A DNA stretch of 64,000 nt. Origin: Larus michahellis. Its lineage: Eukaryota; Chordata; Aves; Charadriiformes; Laridae. Below the pieces are notes generated by a model that saw nothing but the letters and a program-made list of their open reading frames with translations, was not told the DNA's origin and ran no database searches. A program made the translations under genes and the position numbers. This document shows, one piece after another, positions 1-10,000 of this stretch (position 1 is its first letter; each line of letters begins with the position of its first letter). The stretch spans positions 10,664,001 through 10,728,000 of the forward strand of contig NC_133906.1 of NCBI RefSeq assembly GCF_964199755.1. The letters are read 5' to 3'.

Positions 1-285
1 AGGCCCCGCTCCTCCTCGCAGGCTCTCGAAGCCCATTTGTCTGTCCGTGTCTCGCTGTATTATGTAGGCGCATATAAATCTACGTTATTGCGGGTGGGTG
101 GCGGGGGGGGGTTCAGCGGAAGATAGATGTAGCTGTGTAAATGCCGTATCTATACTTTCACCATTAGGGGACTGATATTTTTTTTTTTAATTTGGTGGGT
201 TCTTGGGGTTTTTTTGATGGGATTTTTTGTTTGTTTGTTTGTTTCCTTTTTTTAAGAAATAAAAAGAAACTGCTTGACTGGTTTC
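1..285 (+). other. Probable 3' UTR tail of an upstream convergent gene (DUSP1 by synteny)
   Basis: No coding frame of note runs through this stretch. It is T-rich and AT-rich towards its right end, with a run of T near 180, a short TTTG repeat around 228-243, and then a canonical AATAAA followed by a GT-containing stretch. That is what the end of a plus-strand transcript looks like. From memory, the gene facing the 3' end of NEURL1B in vertebrates is DUSP1, transcribed towards it, which would put the last DUSP1 exon just left of the window. The identification rests on gene order, not on protein sequence, because no codons of the neighbour are inside the window. Confidence 0.5.
258..263 (+). 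terminator. Candidate polyadenylation signal AATAAA of the left-hand gene
   Basis: A canonical AATAAA on the plus strand follows a long T-rich stretch. Cleavage would fall about 15-30 bases later, near 275-290. It is the first good signal in the window and fits the end of a plus-strand transcript entering from the left. Confidence 0.45.
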
Positions 286-2565
286 AAGCACCCTTGTGAA
301 CCCGTGTCTGGCTGGCTTGTGTCTGGGGTGCTGTCTCGAGGTGTGCTGCTCTCCTGCCCGGAGCGATGGCAGCTCTGCCCGAGGAGCTGGTTCGGGCTCT
401 GGCATGTGCCACTTGTCACTGCAACAGTGAGCCGCGAGTGCACCGCCAGTGAGCTGCATTCCCTCGTGTCGCAGAGGAGCCATCTCCAGGTGAAGTGTTT
501 CTCTGTCCTGGGGTGTTTTGTCTGCCAGGAGACAAAATGGGCAGTGCTGTGTGTGCCTGGCTTCGTGGGGGCTTGCGGCAAGGGCTTCTGGCTGCGACAG
601 CCCTTGCAAGGGGGCTGGGGCTGGTCACGGTGCTCGGACTTTTGATGTGGGGGGGTCCCTGGCCACAGATAACCCAGTTCCCTCCGTCACTGCTGTGCCC
701 CAGGTGACCTCTTGGGTACCGCACGCTGGATACAGTGCAGGAGTTCAGGTGTGGCTATGTGTGTGGTGTCTGCGCTGCCCTGACACAGGTGGGGGGGAGA
801 TGTTTCCCCTGTGCAGCTGTGGTGGGGGGAGGCTACTGCCGTATCAACACTCCCAGGTGGGGTGTTAGCCCGGCCCCCCCCCCGTCACAGGTCTTGGGTG
901 TACCCCAGTGCTCATGAGAAGGAGAAATGTCATTGCTAGGTTAAACACTACTCGGCAAAGCTTTGCTTTTTCTTCCCATCCCGATGACCCAGTAGACAGA
1001 GGAGCCTTGCAGAGCCAACCGTCCCAGCCTTGCATCGGTAGGATGTGCCACCCATCCGGGCATCCCCGCTATACACAGCAGGGCCTGGCAGCGGCAAAGG
1101 TCATGGGGACCCCGACAGCTCCCTGGGTCTCACCTTTGTGCCCAAGCCTGTATCAGTGCCATTCACTGTATCCCAGTGAATGGGGCAGTGCAAGCGTAGA
1201 AATTGTGTTACTTTGAGCTCAAGCCAGCAGGTAGAGCCTGGTGATTTTGGAAGTGCCCATCTTGAGGGAGTCTTGGGGGTTCAGGCTGACTGGGTTATGG
1301 GGCTACATTAATTAAAAAGGCTCAGGCAAGAGTAGGCATTGGACCCCAGACCCCAAGTGCCTTCTAGCTGAGGGCTGTGGTATTGTACACACACAGTGCT
1401 TCGCAGAGGCTAAATGAGAAGGGGGGGAAAGACTTGGCAAGAGCATCTTCCCCTCATCTGGCTCACTGCCTGCCAGCCTGGGACATGCAAGCCTTGTCCA
1501 TGCTCACCTCTGGCTTTCAGGTGGCCATGACCCACCTGGCCCCCACAGGGCTGCAAGGGCCGTACACGGGGCTGTGCAGGCAGCAGGTGACAGCCTGGTG
1601 TCTGCCCTGTTGCATGTAGCATCAGGACCTGTCTTGCTTCCCCCTGACAGCCAGTGTTGGCCCATCGGCCTGCAGCACATGCCCTGTGCCAGGAGCGAGC
1701 CCCTGCTTGCCCACGCTCCGCGCAGAGCTTGTACATCCCCAGCCCAGCACACAGCACCTGCCCTGATGCTGCCGCTTGCCACCCAGCAGCAGATGAGTGC
1801 GCCGGGGAGAAATTTGGGGCCTAGGACATAACCTGTACCAGTGTGGCCTGGAGTATTGTACCACCAGCTCCTTGCCGCCGGTGCGGTGCCACGCCGTGTC
1901 CCCGTGGGCACGTTGCTTCTGGCGCTGAGCGATGCCGGCGGCTGCCCAGATCTCCAGCGCTTGTGTGGCCGTGCCAGGAGCAGAGCTGGCAGGGCGCTGA
2001 TGAGAGTTGGGCTTCGGCCATGGGAGGCTCCGTTTGGGCTGGAACGTGCATCACGGCACCCAGGCTGGCAGAGGGGAGGAGGGCGGCGGTGGGGGCTGCG
2101 GGCACAGGTGACGGGAGCAGGCAGTGGTCCTCCCCAGGTATGGGGCTGGCAGCGGCCGGAACGGGTCATCACACTGATGCTGTGCCGTACAAAGTCAGGC
2201 GGTGGCCCAAGACCAGCAGCGTTAGTCTGCTGGCAGCTCACAAGGATCAGCTCTCCAGCTAAAGTGGGGCAGCAGAGTTTATAAAAAGGCATTTTGGCAT
2301 AAAAAGCCATTGCCAGGCTCCTTCGCCACCTGTGGCTCATGAATGTTTTCGTGCAAATGCTTAACTATGGCCGCGTTCTTGCCAGGGCAGAGTTATGAAT
2401 GAATTCTTCCACTCCGCTTTAAGCCACATCTGAGGCTGCTTGACTGGTGTCTGGCTTCAGCGGGCCACATTTTGGGATATAAACAGTTTACAGAGCAGCC
2501 TTCTGTTGGCCTCTGCTTGTGAAATAAAGAGCCGGGCATGGCTACAAAACACAACACACACACAC
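286..2565. other. Gap between convergent gene ends, no supportable gene
   Basis: This GC-rich stretch separates the putative end of the left-hand gene from the NEURL1B 3' end. It has open frames on both strands, the longest 278 codons on the minus strand at 1504-2340. None shows domain-like composition, and they coincide with high GC, which makes stops rare. A CpG-dense patch lies at about 1860-2120. An AATAAA on the plus strand sits near 2523-2528, with no transcript that it clearly belongs to. Confidence 0.6.
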
Positions 2566-2566
2566 A
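2551..2566. repeat. Short (CA)n microsatellite
   Basis: An ACA/CA run directly abuts the long purine tract on its left side, forming one compound simple repeat. Confidence 0.85.
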
Positions 2567-2738
2567 AAAAGAAAAAAGGAAAGGAAAAGGAAAAAAGAAA
2601 AAGGAAAAGAAGAAAAAGAGGAAGAAAAAAAGAAAAAGAAAAAGAAAAAGAAAAAGAAAAAGAAAAAAAGGAGAAAAAGAAAAAGAAATAAAAAGAAAAA
2701 GAAAAAGGAAAAGGAAAAGGAGAAAGATAAAGAAAAAG
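2566..2738 (+). repeat. 173-bp polypurine (A/G) tract
   Basis: All bases are A or G on the plus strand except T at 2689 and T at 2728. The composition is A-rich with GAAAAA and GGAAAA units. Lys/Arg/Glu-rich plus-strand and Phe/Ser-rich minus-strand translations of this stretch are artefacts of the repeat. Long homopurine runs with mirror symmetry can form triplex DNA and slow polymerases; that is general knowledge, not something seen here. Confidence 0.95.
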
Positions 2739-2739
2739 C

Positions 2740-3250
2740 AGCCATCCTGCCCATGTCTGCATCACCCCCTCCCTGGGCCAGCTGGCACGGTCCCCAGGTT
2801 GCCACAGCCCCAGTGCGGGCGCAGGAGCAGGCCCAGGCTGGCAGCTGCCCTGCTTGAGGCGGTGCAGGTGGGATGAGGAATTTGAGGCACTAGGAGAGGG
2901 CATCTGCCGCAGGACACCCCCCACCTCTGCAGCCCTGAAACGCACCCTGCTTTTACTGCGGTGGCTGGCCAAACTTTCGAGGCTTTGCAAGGTGAAATGA
3001 GCCAGGAATCGGCCCTGTCCTGCCCTGCCCTTCAAGGGACTGAGCAGCCACTGTGCAGTGACCCAGGGGCAAAGCAAAGCTCAGGCAAGGTATTTAAAGT
3101 GCCTAACTTTATTTTTTATTTTTTTTTTTTGAAGCGGAGGTGCCCGAGCTGAACGGCGGTGCCCTGCCTCTATGTATTAGTATTGCCACGCTTTGGAAAT
3201 AACGGATTCGCTCACCCTCCGGGTCAATCGCTTTTAAATGTCCGGGAGCA
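2740..3250. other. Region downstream of the NEURL1B end, no gene seen
   Basis: The stretch is GC-rich without a convincing coding frame up to about 3090, then T-rich. Two TTTATT motifs at 3108-3120 read as AATAAA on the minus strand. They are listed separately as a possible distal polyadenylation signal of NEURL1B. Confidence 0.5.
3108..3120 (-). terminator. Possible distal polyadenylation signals (two AATAAA, minus strand)
   Basis: TTTATT occurs at 3108-3113 and 3115-3120 on the plus strand, giving two AATAAA motifs in tandem for a minus-strand transcript. They sit in a poly-T/poly-A stretch, so they could be chance products of low complexity. They would extend the NEURL1B 3' UTR by about 150 bases beyond the preferred site. 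Confidence 0.3.
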
Positions 3251-3268
3251 CTCCTTACAAGCCAAAAT

Positions 3269-3274
3269 TTTATT
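3269..3274 (-). terminator. Preferred NEURL1B polyadenylation signal AATAAA
   Basis: TTTATT on the plus strand reads AATAAA on the minus strand. It lies at the far end of an AT-rich block (about 3260-3960) that has the look of a terminal 3' UTR segment. A GT-rich stretch follows on the minus strand, fitting a downstream element. Cleavage would fall near 3245-3258. Confidence 0.5.
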
Positions 3275-3666
3275 TGTTTCATAAACAAGTAAAATTATAT
3301 TAATGTAAAACAGGTAAATGGACAAAAGTAAAACACACGGCACTGAACACAACGCTATAGAGCACTGACATGGAGAAGTGCAGCTCCCTCCCTCGTGCGA
3401 TGCCCTCCCCCCCCGGCCCCCCAGATGATTTGCTTGAAAAGCCTAATACAGAGGTCCAAAATCTGATTCAGCTTAAACATGATGTACAGGTCACAGTATT
3501 GAATCATAAAGGTAACGATAAGAGAGGAACTGTCTCGGAAAGGGGGAAGGTAAAAGAGTTCCCCCATCTCTTCTTTTTCTTTCCTTCTTCCTTTTTTTAA
3601 TTTTTAAACAAATAGATTAGGGGCGGGGGGGGGAAATCCATGGAAATAAACACTGTTTCACTCCGG

Positions 3667-3683
3667 TATATATATATATATAT
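3667..3683. repeat. (TA)n microsatellite in the putative 3' UTR
   Basis: An uninterrupted TA dinucleotide run of about eight units lies in the AT-rich distal part of the presumed 3' UTR. Confidence 0.9.
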
Positions 3684-4189
3684 CTAAAAAAAGCAGGGTT
3701 CTCAGTGAACACAAAATTCTATAAAACTACCATTGATCTGTGTTGTTTTCTCCCCCCCCCTTTTTTTTTCTTTTTAAAAGTTGCTTTAAAAAGGATAAAA
3801 AGTGCACAGACACCCTTATAAGGCACAAACAGATCTTCTGTACAAATCATATATCATCGGACTGTTTAAAAAAAATAGCAATACGAGTACTAACAATTAA
3901 ATCTGTAAGAGGCTACCTTTTCCTGGAAATCTTTTATAAGAGGCCTATTTTGGAAAAAATCCTGTTGCTCTCGGATAGGCAGGGGGACGCGTTCACTGCT
4001 CTCCCGTCCCACTCGCTGCATGGCCGCGCTCCGGCCCCTGACCCCTGTCTCTCCCTTGCTGGCCCCGCTGGATGCTGCCCTTCTGGAAACCAGTCTTGGC
4101 TGCTACACCAAAAATTCAACCTGGGCAATGGGTCCTGAACAGCTGGGACACAGCCTGGGGCGGAGTCGGTATTTCTCCTTGCTGGCTTT

Positions 4190-4208
4190 AAAAAAAAAAA
4201 AAAAAAAA
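4190..4208. repeat. A-homopolymer of about 19 bases
   Basis: An uninterrupted A run on the plus strand, read as poly-U if it is within the NEURL1B 3' UTR. No flanking target-site duplication or retrocopy body was seen. Confidence 0.9.
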
Positions 4209-6800
4209 GAGAGCTACACCAAAAAAACCCCACCCCACCCCAGGTACGCAATTAGTCCCGCTCATTGAGGACCTGAGGTGTCAGCCAAGCACATGGACTC
4301 TGCCCGTAGCAGCTGTAACCAGCCACTGAAAGTGACCGGGCACCCCTGAAACGAGGAGAGCGGCCCCAGGGACGGCTGCTGGCCTTTGCTAGCCCAGACC
4401 TGATCCAAGCTAGCATCGCTCGCTGTGGATTCAGACAGCTTTCCTTGAATTCTTCATCACGCAAAGGCTTCCCACCGAGCCCGCTCACCAGGCAGGGGCT
4501 GACCCACCTGGCCTTTCATCCCGTGCTCACGCACTTTGCCATCACCACGCTCGTAGTGTGATGCCCACGGACGGCAGCTGGACCCTGGTCTGCAAAGGGC
4601 AGTGCCAGTGGCTCTGCTGAGGGCTCAACATCCTCGGCGGTGGCACAGCCAGTGGCATGAGCCGAGTTTCCAAACAGGGCTCTGCAAAGCCAGCCGGCTC
4701 TTGTGCCCGTGCAGCCGGTCAATGGGTGAGATCTCACTCTACAGCAGCCTCTCATTTAGACCCTTAAAATGTTAATTAGCTCCTCAAGGAAAAAAAAAAA
4801 GAAAAGTTTTCTCAAAGTTTTCTCCATGCCCTGTGAGCTGGCATGCTGGCACAGCCTGCCGAGATGAGCTGCTCCCCCGGGTGCGCTCTGCGTGATGGCA
4901 GCGTGGGGCTGGGATGGGGCTGAGTGCCGCTGGGTTCACCAAGCGTGGCACCGCCGGCATCGCCAAGCCCCCACCCAGGCAGCGGCACCGCAAGACGACA
5001 ACAAACCCACGGCTACTGGCACCTCGGAGGAGACAGGGTGAGGTGAGAGACACCGACAACGTCAGGCTGCCCCTCTGTGCCCAGAAGCCCTGAAAAGTAC
5101 AGGCATTGTTATTCTTTTTCTTTTTTGGACTAAAATGTGATAATTGCACCTTTCTGAAGAAAGCCGTTCTTACGCACTCGGTGGCACGTGGTCACCCAGA
5201 TAGAATGACACCAGAATGACTCTCATCCTTCCATTTGCATCCTCTCCTTTCCCCTCTTTATGAACCTGGACCAGCTGGAAACCAGCCAGGCTGGGGCTGA
5301 AGGACCGGAGAGGAGCGGTGGGAGTGGACGGAGGATGGAGGGCGTCTCCAGCGGGAGCAGCAGGGAGGATACCGAGCTCCCTGCACCAGCCCCGCTGCCG
5401 CCTGCTCGGACGGTGCCCAGCTCACCCAGGTTGCTGCTGCTTGTAGCTGTCTAATATCACAGCTGAAACCCATTTACCTTTTAAGTCCCACCATCTAATA
5501 ATAGCCCCAGAGCCTTTTTCTTTCCTCCTCCCAAGTAAAGACCCCTGTTCATCTCAGTAAGTTCTCATCTGCTGTTGGGACCCAGGCAGCTGGGAGCTGT
5601 GCTGGGAAACCTGGAAAGGCAGGAGAAAGAGCAGGTAAAATCAGCACATACACAGTACCCAGAAAAAAGCTAAGCCTGCTGGGACTGGGTCAGAAATTAA
5701 TTTCTCACCACAGGCTCCAAAAAGTCCCTGTGCCGGGGCGGGAGGAAGGCTGAGCCCTGCAGGGGAAGGGCTGGGGAGGTGAGCCGGGCGGGACGGCGTG
5801 AGACGGCAGCTATGCCGCCTGCGGAGAGGAGCAGAGCAAAATGCAGGCGCGTGTGCCTGGCGGTGACAAACACCATCATTACGGACGGACGTAGCCCCAC
5901 GCTTTTCGTAAGCCAGGACTGCACAGTGTCCATCCAAACACCCATCTCATCCCCAGGTTGCAATTTACGGCTTCGGCAGCCAGACGTACGGGCAGTGCCT
6001 GAGCAGCCCATGGCTGCCACCCGCTGCTCCATCGCTGCTGCAGCACTTGGGCTTGGCTGGGACTCTCGGTGGGCTCGTGGTCCTCACTGCTACCCTGTGA
6101 CTGCTCCCCGCGTCTCAGCCTCCCTGGCCAAAAGTCCCTGCTCTGCCACAGAAAGCAAAAGCTGCTTTATCTAAGTCCAGACCAGCTTCTTCAGATGCCC
6201 CAGAAGCCTGTTCAGGGGGGCGAAACCCAAACAAGTGAGAATCTGGCTGTGCTACTATTTTGGCCTTCGCTAGTTCCCCGTACAGGGATGAAAATGACAT
6301 TTCCAGATCAGTTTTGTCCACTTTGAACCCTCCCACTGGGCCTTGTCCTAATTTTGTCCCACCACAGCGCGAGCACCCGGCAGCAGCCCAGAGCTGCTGG
6401 GGTTTTGGGGTCAGGAAGCCCAGTGGCACCCGGCACTGACCAAGTGGCAACCTCCCCTTCCTGACCCACACCACAGTGAGCCTCCCCCGGAGGAGGAGGA
6501 GGAGGAAAAAAAGAGCCTTTGCACGGGAAATCTCTCATTTGCAGCTGGGTCGGGTCCAGACCACAGTTCCCTGGATTTGCCCATGGGCACACAGCGTAGC
6601 TGGCACGGCAGCCGTGCCTTGGGGCCCTACGTGATCCTCAGCTCAATTTTATCCCTGAATTGTGCCCTACCAGTCAAATAAGGAAACACAGATAACGAGC
6701 CACTTGATAACGACTGACCAGCACGATAACCCATAAGCAGGGACGGAAAGGCATGGTTACTGCTAGCGGCGTTCCCCCTTCCTACAGCCCGAGCCGGGCG

Positions 6801-7045
6801 CTAAGGGCGGTATGTTTTAATAACATCTTTGATGACCCGTCGGCAGATTGGGCAGCAGGCGTTGAGCTGCTTCTTCAGCTTAAGACCGCAGGTGTTGCAG
6901 AGGCACATGTGTCCGCAGGTGTAGATCACCGTGTCCACCTCGCTGTCAAAGCAGACGGTGCATTCCCCGTTCTTGCTGCTTGATGGCTCCGGAGGGGGGA
7001 AGACGGGAGAGATGGGGGGGCTCAGGGGGGAGCTGGGAGCAGTCA
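6801..7045 (-). CDS. NEURL1B: NEURL1B coding exon 5 (RING finger and stop)
   Basis: The acceptor has a long pyrimidine tract (CTCCTCCTCTTTTGCAG). The exon opens [14 protein letters not shown] and then carries the C3HC4 [19 protein letters not shown] and CCPIC. It ends DVIKTYRP followed by TAG at 6803-6801. The RING recruits the E2 enzyme and supplies ligase activity. All eight zinc ligands are present, so the product should be catalytically competent. Confidence 0.97.
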
Positions 7046-10000
7046 CTGCAAAAGAGGAGGAGGGAAGGCGATCATTTAGTCTCCAGGATGGTGCGAATCT
7101 GACACCGTACAACACACACACACTCATGTCAATTTTTAAGGCTCTTCCTTTGTCATTGCCTGGTTCATTTGGGGTATAAGACCCCCCAGACACGACACCG
7201 CACCCCCCCGCTATCACAGCGTCGCTGCTGTAGCACGGACAGCCCCGCAGGGACCACTTGCCATTAGACAGACTGACAAAGTGGGAAGCAACACGCAGCT
7301 CTTCTTCAGGCCGTGAAAATCCTCCCACCGCTTTGTGTCTCCTTCCCAGTATTTCTGGTGGCCTCGCAGGAGGGGTCAACGTCTCCCCCGTAACCCCAGC
7401 GTAGCCCCAGCATTGTCCGTCAGCCCGCACTCCTGTCTCGGCGTCACCGGCACAGCCGGGCGCCGAGGGCTCGGCTCTGCTTACCGAGGGACGACTCTGA
7501 AGCAGACGACGACCTGTTGACGCTGAAGGCCATGTCCGAGTCGCTGTCGTACTGCGAGCCGCCGGGGGATCCTGAGGGCGAGACGGTCACTGGGCTGGAC
7601 TGCACAGTGCCTGCAAACACAGGAGAGAGCTGAGCCCGCCGCAGACAGGCACCCAAACCCTGGCTAACGCCCCCCAGCCCCGTGAGTCGCTCCCAGCCCA
7701 CATGCACGGGGTGCTTCAGGGTAAAATCCAGCTGCTGAGTTATGTGCTGCCCCTTAGTAATGATACAGGCGCAGGATTTTGGATGTGATGGATGGCCTGG
7801 ACCTCGCTATGCCAATTTCTGGTCAGTGCTTCAGCAAGGTGAGCACCAGGTCATCTGACAGCCATCATTTGGGGTGTAAAGTCACTTCCCCGCGGTCCCG
7901 ACCTCTCCAGCAGGAGCAGCCTCAAGCTATCACCGTCTCACTGTCAGGTCAGGGGCAGCTGGGAAAGGGCATTGCTTTAAATGAGAAAAACCCGCTTTGC
8001 AAAGTCATCAACATCTGCTTTTCTGACAGAATCCTTACCAGGAGGGAAGGACAAGCACTGGAACTGGTCACCAGCAATAGACCAAAAGTGACAACTGATC
8101 CCCGAGCCGTGGCAGTGCTTGGGGAGCGATTACTGCCCAGCAGCAACACACGTGCTTAAACCAGAGCTGCGCTCACAAAAATCATCGCCAGTACCAAGGC
8201 GGGAGTTGAATACCTGTTGGCTGGAACAGTGAGCTTATAAAGAATCCCTTTTAAAAACTACTCCTCTGAAAACCAGCTGTCCCCCACACAGCCATCCCTG
8301 CCGCCCTACCTGCTGCTTATTTTACCTCTCAACTCTCATCCCTTTCTGGGGGATTTATATAGGCTGCATACATCTATGTGACAGCTACCACGTCTCGCTC
8401 CCTCTTGTTTGCAAACACAAGGTGAGATCAGGAGCTGCTTCCTCACGTCGGTGACCACCTGCTAAAGGCAACGCTGCGAATGCAAACCTGCGGCTCCCGT
8501 TCTGGCCCAGGAACCTTCACCAGCCAGGTGGCTCCCCGGTGCGATTTCTTCTGGCTGCACTTACCCAGTATTTTGAGCTGGTTGATTACACCGTGGATTG
8601 TAAAAAACACCCAGAGGGACTGTGAGGTGTCCACACACATTAGCATTCCTCGGCTGGCTCCATTCACCCCGTGGTGCACCTCTCCATTCGGCAAGACCAT
8701 GAAACTGAGAATGTCGCCGCTGTTGAGGACCGGGAACGCTCGATAAACCACCCAGTACTCCTTGCGGTCCAAGAGAAAGTCTGGATCTGCTGGGAGCTCA
8801 TTTGTCCGTAAAGTACTCGGATCACAAGAAGTGATGCCAAACGAAAGGGCACCATAGTATGGCAACCCAAGATGTCCTACTTCCACAAAGAGGCTTTCAC
8901 CGATGTGCAAAGGCCGGTCAGAAAACACCAAAGTCCTATTGCTTTCTTGCCAGTTGGTGCACGCAACCATCCGGTCCTGAGAAAAGGTGATGTCAGGTCC
9001 CCGGGTTGGGTGGAATCGCAGGTCTGTGTCCAGGAAGGCTGGGACCCCCTGGGCACGCTGCCGTCGGTTTGGGCAACAGGGGATGATGTGGTTGTCTGTC
9101 CCAAGCCCTGGAACGCGACTTAGGTTTAGGTTTGCAATTTTGGCCACCACTTGGTTATTCTCCAGTTCGTTGTTATTGAAGTTGGCTGAATCGTGGTTGC
9201 TCTGTGGAAGGCAAGTGCTGAGACGGGCCGTGCTGAGACGGGCAGTGGTCATGGTCTCTGCAAACATGCTATCTGTGAGAAAAACCCAGTGATAAGGGAC
9301 ATTAGAGTCAAGATACAATTGACTACTTTTACGGTTACAATTGTTATTATTTCTGCCTACAGATTATCTGAATTCTGTTCCTCTGAATGGAAAAACAGTG
9401 AAAAAATTAGCCAGAGGTCAACCACTAATGAAAGGCTAGCGGTGGCGAGTTTCATGAGGAGCACGCAGAAAAATGACTGCATCTTGCCACTAGCTCAGAA
9501 AAAACAAGTGTTACAAAGCGCCCATGTAATTTGGGAGCTCCTTGCACTGGTGAACTGGGAAAAGCTGTTTTATGGAGGGTGCTCCGTAGAAGAAAGAAAC
9601 GTTTCAGTATCTTGTTGTTTCAATATCTCAATGTCTCGTGCAAGCCAAATGTTTAACACAGCAATGGGCGAAGGAGCACAAGCGTGAATCAATGCTCCTT
9701 TTACACTCCTTGTCATTGCCTTACAGCTGTGAGGTGTCCAGGCACAGGTGTGTCCAGGAGAGGTCATTTTACAAGAAGATTTCAAGCCTCTTATCTCAGG
9801 GGTGTTCACCCCGCTGCAGAGAATCTGAATTGAAAGCTTGCCACAATAGGTACTTGCTGCAGGTGTTACAAAGAAGGTTTTTACAGTTAGAGAGTTATTT
9901 TCCTCTTTCACAGCAAAGGGAAACTCAGGATGCTGACCCTTAATTCATTTCCCAGATTTTCACCTCAGCCATGCCAGGACAGGGGTGTATTTAAAGGTGT

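Larger units (their letters stand above)
3250..6800 (-). other. NEURL1B: Probable NEURL1B 3' UTR
   Basis: This stretch runs from the base after the NEURL1B stop codon to the first strong minus-strand AATAAA beyond it, about 3.55 kb. It contains no frame with protein-like composition. The distal 700 bases are AT-rich with a (TA)n run, while the proximal part is GC-rich with scattered simple repeats, including an A run at 4190-4208 and a GGA run near 6488-6506. No better minus-strand AATAAA was noticed between the stop codon and 3274. The length is inferred; an earlier non-canonical site cannot be ruled out without RNA reads. Confidence 0.5.

Noticed and set aside
1504..2340. 278-codon minus-strand open frame
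   Set aside because: High-GC sequence with overlapping open frames on both strands. Composition is Ala/Gly/Pro/Ser/Arg-rich without recognisable motifs or splice-site support.
2440..3077. Lys/Glu-rich plus-strand and Phe/Ser-rich minus-strand frames
   Set aside because: Both are translations of the polypurine tract and carry no coding signal.
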